Source of the DNA: Candidatus Mediterraneibacter intestinipullorum
Lineage (GTDB): Bacteria > Bacillota > Clostridia > Lachnospirales > Lachnospiraceae
Length of the DNA: 64,000 bases
Reading direction: 5' to 3'
Assembly: GCA_019118665.1 (NCBI GenBank)
Contig: DWYM01000019.1
Span: 18,869 to 82,868 of the forward strand
The notes beneath the pieces were generated by a model. The model ran no database searches and was not told the DNA's origin. It saw only the letters and a program-made list of their open reading frames with translations. The position numbers and the translations under genes are program-made. This document shows, piece after piece, positions 1 to 8,233 of this stretch. Numbering within the stretch: the first letter of the stretch is position 1; each line of letters begins with the position of its first letter.

Positions 1-2
1 AG

Positions 3-386
3 GACGACGCAGGACTGGTGAAGAAATACGCCATGGTAAACGTTCAGAAATACCAGATCGTGGCGATCGGGGATACAGTGAGTGAATGCGAGGAGAACTA
101 TACGACGCTGATGTATGAGAATGGGATCAAGCAGACGCCTGAGGACACAAGGGATGTAAAGAGCCTGACCGCGAGGATCACAAAGATCGCCCAGGGCGTT
201 GTGGACGGAAACTCCCATTATTATATCATGCTGGAGGGCTCGGATGGGATCTTCGACATACCGGTCGTGGATTTTATCGATATTATCCGATATAACGTTG
301 GAGATGAGGTCACTGTCGAATATAAGGAGGGAGACCGGAGCAATACAGTGCTGTCCCTGAACGGAGCCGGGAAAGCATCGGAATGA
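3..386 (+). CDS. C-terminal part of a hypothetical protein, running in from the left edge
   Basis: Frame open to window start; ORF 18..386 extends upstream without a stop (..DDAGLVKKYAMVNVQKYQIVAIGD..). Confidence 0.6.
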   Translation, partial: DDAGLVKKYAMVNVQKYQIVAIGDTVSECEENYTTLMYENGIKQTPEDTRDVKSLTARITKIAQGVVDGNSHYYIMLEGSDGIFDIPVVDFIDIIRYNVGDEVTVEYKEGDRSNTVLSLNGAGKASE

Positions 387-436
387 TGACCTGATCCCCA
401 TGATAATTGTTCCGAAAGCGCTCCGAAAGACATAAG

Positions 437-490
437 AAAAAGAGAGAGCCGCAGGATCATCGAAACGAATGATCCTGCGGGCTCTCTTTT
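437..490. terminator. Bidirectional intrinsic terminator between convergent genes
   Basis: agagagccgcaggatcat / atgatcctgcgggctctc hairpin flanked by A-run and T-run. Confidence 0.85.
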
Positions 491-530
491 TATGTGCAAG
501 CCTATCTGTACAAGGTTTATTTTCCCCGGG

Positions 531-953
531 TCAGCATATGATATTGCAGTCATGGGAATCTATGCCGGGAATATCTTTTTTCTCCGCGCTTACGCTGAGA
601 TAGAAATCTATGTTGTTTTCAATAGAGATCCTGTTCAGTTTCTGAAGGAAAGCCGAGAGGCTTTCAAGAGTGATATTTGCCTGTTTTAATACGCTGTCGA
701 TAAAGATGGCTTCGATGTCATGATTGCCGGCTGCCATGCCGTAAAGAAAACCTACGAATTCTTCAAGAGTAAGGATATCTGGATAATCTGCCATACGGAT
801 CACACGGATATTGAAATCCACTGTGCATGTATCCTTAGGGCTTTTTTTGATTAATACTACATTTCCGTTGGATGTCTTGACCTTATCGTTTGCAAGGTCG
901 ATCATTTTCTGTGTTTTTCCGCTGCCTCTTGGGCCTGTCACTAAATTTACCAT
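531..953 (-). CDS. Small P-loop ATP-binding protein
   Basis: N-terminal Walker A GPRGSGKT; start chosen at MVNLVTGPRG. Confidence 0.7.
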   Translation of the reverse strand: MVNLVTGPRGSGKTQKMIDLANDKVKTSNGNVVLIKKSPKDTCTVDFNIRVIRMADYPDILTLEEFVGFLYGMAAGNHDIEAIFIDSVLKQANITLESLSAFLQKLNRISIENNIDFYLSVSAEKKDIPGIDSHDCNIIC

Positions 954-1158
954 GGCGAATCTCTCCTTTATGTAAGTATTGTTTGAGACTTTCACCTCTC
1001 AAATATGTTAAACCCATTATACACCATATTTATGTGTGGAACAACTAAAAAAATGATAAAAAATTAAAAATTTTTGAGCAATCTGCCCATAACAACCGTG
1101 GGACAGAGAAATACTGTATCTGAATAATGATTTTTAAACGAAAGGAAGTTAATGAGAA

Positions 1159-1833
1159 ATGTTCTCAAAAACCCTATTGAAAAGAATTGGCGGATATGGT
1201 ACTATTTTAGCAATTGAAAATAATTCTCAAAAACCTGGAGGAATCATGCCGGCAGAAGTATTGTCATATTTTCTGAAAAACAATGACCGCAGGATAAGGC
1301 TTGGATTTCAGATCGTCCTGCAGTGTGCGCCATTTTTAAAGGGGCTGAAAGTGTCCTGTGTCATATCAGTTGACGCCGCGCTCTATGGCGGGCTCGCTGA
1401 GCTGTTTGAGAATATGGACGTCTCATATCACAGGCTGTCCTGTTCGGATGGGAAATGCCTTGTCCTTTTTTACCGTCCCGAGGAGCTGGACAGATACCTG
1501 AAGCAGCCCGGAGTGAATGAACTGATCCGGGAGTATGGATACACGGATATGAGCGTGGACAGAATACTGAAACGCCTGTCCGAACGGATCGGGGATTTTT
1601 CCCGGAGAGGGATGGGATTTCCTCATGAGATCGGAGTTTTTCTCGGATATCCTCTGGATGATGTGAAAGGCTTTATCAAGAACGAAGGAAAAAAATATCT
1701 GATGATCGGATACTGGAAAGTATACAGCGATCTTGCGGGAGCGAGGATGGTCTTCAAGGAATACGACCGGGCAAAAGACTGCGCGGTCAATGAATTCCTG
1801 ACCGGAAAAAGTATCCGGGAAATTGCTATGTGA
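1159..1833 (+). CDS. DUF3793 family protein
   Basis: Sequence resembles DUF3793 proteins; adjacent to flavodoxin as commonly seen. Confidence 0.75.
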   Translation: MFSKTLLKRIGGYGTILAIENNSQKPGGIMPAEVLSYFLKNNDRRIRLGFQIVLQCAPFLKGLKVSCVISVDAALYGGLAELFENMDVSYHRLSCSDGKCLVLFYRPEELDRYLKQPGVNELIREYGYTDMSVDRILKRLSERIGDFSRRGMGFPHEIGVFLGYPLDDVKGFIKNEGKKYLMIGYWKVYSDLAGARMVFKEYDRAKDCAVNEFLTGKSIREIAM

Positions 1834-1855
1834 CCATAGAATGGAGGAGAAGAAG

Positions 1856-2287
1856 ATGAGCATATCAGTAGTATATTGGAGTGGAACAGGGAATACTCAG
1901 GCTATGGCGGAGGCCGTGGCGGAAGGCATAAAGGAGACAGGCGCGGACGCGAATTTGATCGAAGTGGGAAACGCGGACGCGGCGGCGCTGGCATCTGAGG
2001 ACGCGTTTGCGCTGGGCTGCCCATCCATGGGAGCGGAACAGCTCGAAGAATCGGAAATGGAGCCTTTTCTGGAGGAGCTTGAGCCTCTTGTCAGCGGAAA
2101 AAAGATCCTGCTGTTCGGGTCCTACGGATGGGGCGATGGAGAGTGGATGCGCGACTGGGCGGACCGTATGAAAAACGCGGGAGCCGTGCTTGTGCGAGAA
2201 GAAGGTGTGATCGCGAACGAGACGCCGGATGACGACGCTCTTTCAGAGTGCCGGGGAGCCGGGAAGGATCTGGCAGCAGGCGCCTGA
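1856..2287 (+). CDS. Flavodoxin
   Basis: MSISVVYWSGTGNTQAMAEAV FMN-phosphate loop; GSYGWGDGEWM motif. Confidence 0.9.
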   Translation: MSISVVYWSGTGNTQAMAEAVAEGIKETGADANLIEVGNADAAALASEDAFALGCPSMGAEQLEESEMEPFLEELEPLVSGKKILLFGSYGWGDGEWMRDWADRMKNAGAVLVREEGVIANETPDDDALSECRGAGKDLAAGA

Positions 2288-2331
2288 GACGCGAAACTGT
2301 TCCGAAAAAATGTTCAGGAACAGCATAACTA

Positions 2332-2361
2332 TTGACAAATTCTCTCCGGGATGCATATGAT
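2332..2361 (+). promoter_or_regulatory. Promoter of ZIP transporter gene
   Basis: TTGACA (2332-2337), TATGAT (2356-2361), 18-nt spacer. Confidence 0.6.
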
Positions 2362-2413
2362 AGGATATCGATAAAAATTATCACGACTTTGAATACAGCA
2401 ACGGAGGGAAAAC

Positions 2414-3196
2414 ATGAATCAGAACACAATGATAGGGATTCTCATACCATTTGCCGGGACTGTACTGGGCTCGGCAATGGTATTTTTTATGAAAAAAGAA
2501 ATGAACAGGGGACTGGAAAAGCTGCTGCTCGGGTTTGCTTCCGGCGTGATGATGGCGGCGTCAGTCTGGTCTCTTCTGATACCTGCCATTGATATGGCGG
2601 AGCAGGAGGGCGGGATCTCCTGGCTGCCCCCGGCGGCGGGCTTCCTTCTCGGGATGGGCTTCCTCCTCCTGCTGGATACGCTGACCCCGCATTTACATTA
2701 CACCGAAGACAAACCCGAAGGCGTTTCCGCGCATTTAAAAAAAACAACGATGCTTGTCCTTGCGGTGACCCTTCACAATATCCCCGAGGGAATGGCTGTG
2801 GGCGTGACCTTTGCCGGAGTTCTCGCCGATAATACGACGATGACCCTGGCAGGGGCGTTTGCCCTGTCCATTGGAATCGCGATCCAGAATTTCCCGGAGG
2901 GCGCGATCATTTCCATGCCGCTGAAAAGCCAGGGGCTGACAAAGAAAAGAGCCTTTGCGTATGGAGCGCTGTCCGGCATCGTGGAACCGATCGCGGCGCT
3001 TGTCACCATATTCCTGACAGCGCTTGTGGTGCCCCTGCTCCCATATCTGCTCTCCTTTGCGGCAGGAGCAATGATCTATGTGGTGGTGGAAGAACTGATC
3101 CCCGAGGCACAGGCAGGAGAGCATACGAATATCAGTACCGTGGGCGTGGCCGTTGGCTTTGTGCTCATGATGATACTGGATGTTGCCTTAGGGTAG
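2414..3196 (+). CDS. ZIP family metal transporter
   Basis: HNIPEGMAVGV and NFPEGAIISMPL ZIP motifs, multiple TM segments. Confidence 0.9.
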   Translation: MNQNTMIGILIPFAGTVLGSAMVFFMKKEMNRGLEKLLLGFASGVMMAASVWSLLIPAIDMAEQEGGISWLPPAAGFLLGMGFLLLLDTLTPHLHYTEDKPEGVSAHLKKTTMLVLAVTLHNIPEGMAVGVTFAGVLADNTTMTLAGAFALSIGIAIQNFPEGAIISMPLKSQGLTKKRAFAYGALSGIVEPIAALVTIFLTALVVPLLPYLLSFAAGAMIYVVVEELIPEAQAGEHTNISTVGVAVGFVLMMILDVALG

Positions 3197-3197
3197 G

Positions 3198-3645
3198 AAA
3201 ATCTGAATTTGTCTGTCGAACTGCCTATACTTAAAACATCCGAAAACCGCTAGTTTTTTAAGACGTATTCGCGGCGGGTGGGGATGTGGCTCTGGCTCCG
3301 GTTCCGTAATCTGGGAAAGACATAAAAGGAATGGAATGTAGCTAAAAACAATTTCAAAGCGGACGATTCGCTAACGCTCAGGCATCCGCTTTGAAATTAA
3401 CGCCACATCCCATTCCTTTAAGACTTTCCGGCAGATTACTCCAAGTCACCGCCGCCACATCCCCACCCGCCGCGAAAAGCTCTTGAAATGGTCAGCGGTT
3501 TTCTGAACTCACCAGATCAGCAGTTCCCAGAAGAAAATTCAGGATTCTCAAAGTAAAACGCACGCGCTGAATATGTCTTCGACATATTGCTCCGGTGTTT
3601 TCGGACACTATGCTTAGGCAAAAGTTCCCCGGCAAATTCAGATTT
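3198..3645. repeat. Long imperfect palindromic intergenic element
   Basis: Nested arms: aaatctgaatttg/caaattcagattt, gaaaaccgct/agcggttttc, gcggcgggtggggatgtggc/gccacatccccacccgccgc, aatttcaaagcgga/tccgctttgaaatt. Confidence 0.85.
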
Positions 3646-4654
3646 ACTTCTTGTGGATTTGGATATCTCCGGATTCTGCGGTAAACCGGATCTTTTTATT
3701 TCCTCCTGCATCTGCGGTATAGGACATCTCGCTCCCATCGCGTGAGATAAGCCTTCCCGGTGCATCGCCGGAGAAAGAGATTTCCCCATATTCCGTCAAA
3801 AGATCGAAGGAATAACTCTCGATATCATCTCCGAAAACGAAAGTAGTATCTCCATATTCGTTCACTCCGGTGATCGTCTCAAGACCGCTGGCCTCCAGAT
3901 AGAGGCCGCCGGACTCAACGGTCAGGTCTGCCGAGCGGACAGTGGTGTTTTCCAGAGTGGAATCACCGTAATTGTTCGTGAGGAGAAGCGTGTCTGTCAC
4001 AGTATCCTCAGCCTCGATGTTTCCGGAATCCGTCTCGATCTTCGCTTCAGTGAAGCGGCAGGCTCTCATGGCCAGATTGCCGTAATCCAGATAGATATCG
4101 GCAGCGCCGGCGGAGATGTTTTCCATATCCAGATCCCCGGATTCCAGGTTCAGAGTGAGGGTGTCTGAGGAAATGCTGCCCATGCTGATATTTCCATAGT
4201 CATTATAAATATCAACGTCAGAGAAGGCTGTGTCCTTCGGAATATACAGGCGGATCACAGGGCCGGAGCTCCATGAGAGATCAGAGCCTGTAAGAAAGAA
4301 ACCGGTGGCGATGACGCCGTTCTGTGTTAAGGTAAAGGTGTTGTCTGTAATGTTCCACTCGGGCTCGGCTCCGTTCCCTTTGAGCGTGTATTCCAGATAG
4401 CAGTACTCGTCATCTGACGGAACAAACTCAATATCCGCTTCGGATCCGATGTCGATCTTGATGCCGGAAAAGTCATCCAGCCTGGTTTTCTCCAGCCTGT
4501 AAGGCTCAGACCCGGAAGAGGAGGAGCGGATACCGTCCCGGGTGATCTGGATGCCGAACCAGCCCCCTGCCGCAACGCCGGCCGCGGCTGCGAGGATACC
4601 GGCGCCCATGAAGCAGGCGGATATGATGAGGATATTTCTAGTTGCTTTTTTCAT
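3644..4654 (-). CDS. DUF4097-type (adhesin-like beta-helix) membrane protein
   Basis: N-terminal TM followed by repetitive beta-strand pattern (DYGNISMGSIS.., ESGDLDMENIS..). Confidence 0.8.
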   Translation of the reverse strand: MKKATRNILIISACFMGAGILAAAAGVAAGGWFGIQITRDGIRSSSSGSEPYRLEKTRLDDFSGIKIDIGSEADIEFVPSDDEYCYLEYTLKGNGAEPEWNITDNTFTLTQNGVIATGFFLTGSDLSWSSGPVIRLYIPKDTAFSDVDIYNDYGNISMGSISSDTLTLNLESGDLDMENISAGAADIYLDYGNLAMRACRFTEAKIETDSGNIEAEDTVTDTLLLTNNYGDSTLENTTVRSADLTVESGGLYLEASGLETITGVNEYGDTTFVFGDDIESYSFDLLTEYGEISFSGDAPGRLISRDGSEMSYTADAGGNKKIRFTAESGDIQIHKK

Positions 4655-5234
4655 TTCTGCGGCCTCCTTTTGTTATTTTTCCAAGAGAAACAGATGCTTT
4701 TCTTATGAACCCCTTGAACAGGAGAATGGCGCCGTACACAAAGAGGATGCCGGCTCCTGTTGAGAAGAGTCCCAGCCCGATATTGCACAGCCCATCTCCA
4801 AGGGAGCGGAATAACAGGATGATTCCGCCGAAAAGGGACAGGATCCCGGACGCCGCCACTGCGATGGCGGTGATCACAACGCAGAAAAGGGCGATTCCCA
4901 CGCAGAGCAGAACGGCTCCGATGACAGCCAGTATACAGATGGCGACGGGAAGCGTGACCGGAGCTGAGCACACGGCAAGGACTGCGATCCACAGAGTGGA
5001 TAAGCCTCGTTTCATTGTCTTTGGCTTTTCTTTGATATTCTGGGCGGCAAGGTCCACAATGAGGGCTTTTGCCGCCTCATCCGGACTGCCCAGGTCCGAG
5101 ATCGCCTGCTGTTCGTTTTCCGGTCCTGCCTCTGCAAAATATTCTTCAAAATACTCGACCGCCCGGTCGTAGTCTTCCTTTGGAAGACGGCGCAGATTGT
5201 GCGCCAGTTTTTTCATGTATTCCGTCTTAGTCAT
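4638..5234 (-). CDS. DUF1700 domain-containing membrane protein
   Basis: MTKTEYMKKLAHNLRRLPKEDYDRAVEYFEEYF, typical HAAS/DUF1700 N-terminus; overlaps downstream DUF4097 gene. Confidence 0.85.
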   Translation of the reverse strand: MTKTEYMKKLAHNLRRLPKEDYDRAVEYFEEYFAEAGPENEQQAISDLGSPDEAAKALIVDLAAQNIKEKPKTMKRGLSTLWIAVLAVCSAPVTLPVAICILAVIGAVLLCVGIALFCVVITAIAVAASGILSLFGGIILLFRSLGDGLCNIGLGLFSTGAGILFVYGAILLFKGFIRKASVSLGKITKGGRRNEKSN

Positions 5235-5547
5235 TTGAAACCCCTCCCTTTACAATGTCATCAATAATGAATTTGTAATCCTCCCATTCCTTCAGAAGCG
5301 CTGCCTGACGCTCTCTGCCTTCTGGAGTGATGCGGTAGTATTTTCTGTTGCGTCCCTGATACTGCTGATCGTAAGTTGCCACGAGATGATTTTCCTGAAG
5401 TCGTTTCAGGATCGGGTAGAGCGTGGAGTCCTTTGTGTTTGATGCCCGCTTGATGATCTGGCTGATCTGATAGCCATAGGCATCTGCCTCAGCGATGACA
5501 GACAGCACGAGGAAGTCCATCATAGGGGCATTGAGTGTGAACGCCAT
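5227..5547 (-). CDS. PadR family transcriptional regulator
   Basis: Winged-helix PadR pattern (DSTLYPILKRLQENHLVATYDQ, YYRITPEGRERQ). Confidence 0.9.
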   Translation of the reverse strand: MAFTLNAPMMDFLVLSVIAEADAYGYQISQIIKRASNTKDSTLYPILKRLQENHLVATYDQQYQGRNRKYYRITPEGRERQAALLKEWEDYKFIIDDIVKGGVSND

Positions 5548-5562
5548 AACCTCAGTCCTTTC

Positions 5563-5622
5563 TATATCTATTTTTTTGATATATGTTTTATTTTTATATA
5601 TTATATTTTATATAATATATAA
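5563..5622. promoter_or_regulatory. Divergent AT-rich control region with two inverted repeats
   Basis: TATATC-N9-GATATA and TTATATATTATA-N5-TATAATATATAA between divergent padR and response-regulator genes. Confidence 0.5.
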
Positions 5623-5635
5623 TGTCAATACCTAT

Positions 5636-6295
5636 TTGGCGATAATTATAGAGACTCAGACAGCCGGGACGCTGAAAGAGCATCTGGAAAAGTGGGATTA
5701 TAAAGTGCGGTGCGCGAAAGATTTCCGCAATATCACAGAAGAATTCGCAGGGTTTTCCCCGGAACTGGTGGTCATGGATATCCTTCTTCCTTTTTATAAC
5801 GGATATCACTGGTGTACTGAGATCCGCAAAATATCAAAGGTCCCCATCCTGTTTCTCTCGTCGGCGGGAGATAACATGAATATCGTGATGGCGATGAACA
5901 TGGGCGGTGATGATTTTATAGAAAAGCCCTTTGACCTGAACGTGCTGACAGCGAAGATACAGGCAATGCTCCGGCGCGCTTACTCCTTCCAGGGCAGGGT
6001 AAATCTGATCGAGCATGACGGAGTGATCCTGAATCTGAACGACACCTGTGTCAGTTTTGAGGGAAAGAAGCTGGAGCTCACCAAAAATGATTTCCGCATC
6101 ATGCAGGTGCTCATGGAAAACGCGGGGCGCATCGTGAAGAGGGACGAGCTGATGCAGAGACTGTGGGAGAGCGATGAATTCATTGACGATAATACTCTGA
6201 CCGTAAATGTGACCAGGCTCCGCCGGAAGCTGGAGGAGATCGGGATCAGGGATCTGATCAAGACAAAGAAAGGGAGCGGGTATCTGATCCAATGA
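5636..6295 (+). CDS. Response regulator, OmpR/BceR type
   Basis: Receiver + winged-helix domain; FLSSAGDNMNIVMAMNMGGDDFIEKPFDL typical of BceR; start inferred as TTG because the upstream in-frame part overlaps padR. Confidence 0.8.
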   Translation: MAIIIETQTAGTLKEHLEKWDYKVRCAKDFRNITEEFAGFSPELVVMDILLPFYNGYHWCTEIRKISKVPILFLSSAGDNMNIVMAMNMGGDDFIEKPFDLNVLTAKIQAMLRRAYSFQGRVNLIEHDGVILNLNDTCVSFEGKKLELTKNDFRIMQVLMENAGRIVKRDELMQRLWESDEFIDDNTLTVNVTRLRRKLEEIGIRDLIKTKKGSGYLIQ

Positions 6296-7302
6296 AACAT
6301 ATTATTTTTACCTACTTAAAAAAGAACCGGAAGCCAGCGGTCTTTTATCTCTTTTTCCTGACGCTTTTTTATCTTGTGCTGTATCTGTACGGTGTGCGTG
6401 CGGACGCGCTGTCCTATGCGGTGTTTTTATCCCTGGTCACTTTTCTTGTGCTTGGAGTCTGGGATCTGTGGCGTTATGTCGGAAAGGTGAAGTGCATGGA
6501 TGAAGCCCTCCGGAACATGCCCTATGAGCTGGGAGAACTGCCGGCGCCTCAGGACGTCCCGGAGGAGAAATACCAGGAGGAGATCAGGATCCTGGGAGAG
6601 CGCATCGTCAGACTGGAAAACGACGCCCGCATCAGCAGACAGGAGATGCTTGACTTCTACAGTCTGTGGGCGCACCAGATCAAGACGCCTCTTGCGGCGA
6701 TGAACCTTCTGCTCCAGTCCGCGGAAGCCGGTGAGGGGGACCGGGGCATGGAGGCGATGCGCATGGAGCTTTTTAAGACAGAGCAGTATGTGGACATGGT
6801 GCTTTCCTATCTGCGGGCGGAGGATATGTCGTCTGACCTCCTCCTGAAAAAGTATTCCCTGGATGAGATCGTGCGGCAGGCAGTGCGCAAGTATTCCCGG
6901 ATGTTCATCCTAAAAAAGATACGGCTGGAATACAAGCCCTGCGCAAAGCAGGTGCTGACCGATGAGAAGTGGCTGCTGTTCGTGCTGGAGCAGCTTCTCT
7001 CGAATGCGCTGAAATACACAGAGACAGGAGCGATCCGGATCCGTACGGAGCCCGGCAGTCCGGCCGTGCTATTGATCGAGGATACAGGGATCGGGATCCA
7101 GGCGGAGGATCTGCCCAGGGTGTTTGAGAAGGGCTTTACCGGGTATAACGGCAGGCAGGATAAGAAATCCACCGGCATCGGTCTGTACCTGTGCCGGATG
7201 ATCTGCGATAAGCTGAACCACACCATAACGATCGCGTCAGAGCCGGGCGGGGGGACTGTGGTACGGCTGGATCTTTCCAGGGAGGAGATGCTGCACGAAT
7301 AA
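6292..7302 (+). CDS. Sensor histidine kinase, BceS type
   Basis: Two N-terminal TM, WAHQIKTPLAAM H-box, HATPase_c (ALKYTETG, STGIGLYLCRMI). Confidence 0.9.
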   Translation: MKHIIFTYLKKNRKPAVFYLFFLTLFYLVLYLYGVRADALSYAVFLSLVTFLVLGVWDLWRYVGKVKCMDEALRNMPYELGELPAPQDVPEEKYQEEIRILGERIVRLENDARISRQEMLDFYSLWAHQIKTPLAAMNLLLQSAEAGEGDRGMEAMRMELFKTEQYVDMVLSYLRAEDMSSDLLLKKYSLDEIVRQAVRKYSRMFILKKIRLEYKPCAKQVLTDEKWLLFVLEQLLSNALKYTETGAIRIRTEPGSPAVLLIEDTGIGIQAEDLPRVFEKGFTGYNGRQDKKSTGIGLYLCRMICDKLNHTITIASEPGGGTVVRLDLSREEMLHE

Positions 7303-7390
7303 GGATGGATAAGGGTGTGGCGGAAAAATCCGTGAACGTATCAGAAAAAATCTGTTAACATGACAGAAATGTAAGGATAAGGGAGTGTTT

Positions 7391-7451
7391 GTAAGGCAGG
7401 CTTATGGAAGGCTGCCTTCTGTCTTTTTATAATGGATGCATAAAAAGACAG
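7391..7451 (+). promoter_or_regulatory. Overlapping hairpins upstream of the ABC ATPase gene
   Basis: aaggcag..ctgcctt followed by T-run; ctgtctttttat-N9-ataaaaagacag. Confidence 0.45.
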
Positions 7452-7465
7452 GGAGGAGATAAAAG

Positions 7466-8233
7466 ATGTCGTTACTTGAAGTGAAAAACGTAAAGAAAAT
7501 ATATACCACCCGGTTCGGGGGCAGCCAGGTGCAGGCGCTCTCCGATGTGAATTTTTCGGTGGAACAGGGAGAATATGTGGCGATCATGGGGGAGAGCGGA
7601 TCCGGAAAGACGACTTTGCTCAACATCCTTGCGGCCCTTGATAAACCATCGGGAGGAACGGTCCGGCTGAATGGGCGTGACCTGAGCCAGGTGAAGGAGA
7701 AAGAACTGGCGGCGTTCCGCCGGAAGAACCTGGGATTTGTATTCCAGGAGTTTAATCTGCTGGATACCTTTTCCATAGAGGATAATATCTATCTTCCCCT
7801 TGTGCTCGCAGGGGAGAAATACGAGCAGATGCGCTCCAAGCTGGAGGATATCGCCGGGAGGCTGGGGCTTGCGGAGCTCCTCTTGAAATATCCTTATGAG
7901 GTGTCGGGCGGCCAGAAACAGAGAGCCGCGGTGGCGAGGGCACTGATCACACGTCCCCAGCTCATTCTCGCGGATGAGCCCACCGGAGCTCTGGATTCCC
8001 ATTCCTCCGACGAACTGATGAAGCTGTTTACCCGGATCAACCGGGAGGGGCAGACCATCCTCATGGTGACCCACAGCGTCAAGGCGGCGAGCAGCGCGGG
8101 AAGCGTGCTCTTTATCAGGGATGGGCAGGTGTACCACCAGATTTACCGCGGAAATCTGACGGATGAGGAGATGTATCAGAAGATCGCGGCCACGCTGACC
8201 GTCCTTGCGACAGGAGGTGAGGCGCGTGAGTAG
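7466..8233 (+). CDS. ABC transporter ATP-binding protein, BceA type
   Basis: GESGSGKTT, VSGGQKQRAAVARAL, ILADEPTGALD. Confidence 0.95.
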   Translation: MSLLEVKNVKKIYTTRFGGSQVQALSDVNFSVEQGEYVAIMGESGSGKTTLLNILAALDKPSGGTVRLNGRDLSQVKEKELAAFRRKNLGFVFQEFNLLDTFSIEDNIYLPLVLAGEKYEQMRSKLEDIAGRLGLAELLLKYPYEVSGGQKQRAAVARALITRPQLILADEPTGALDSHSSDELMKLFTRINREGQTILMVTHSVKAASSAGSVLFIRDGQVYHQIYRGNLTDEEMYQKIAATLTVLATGGEARE

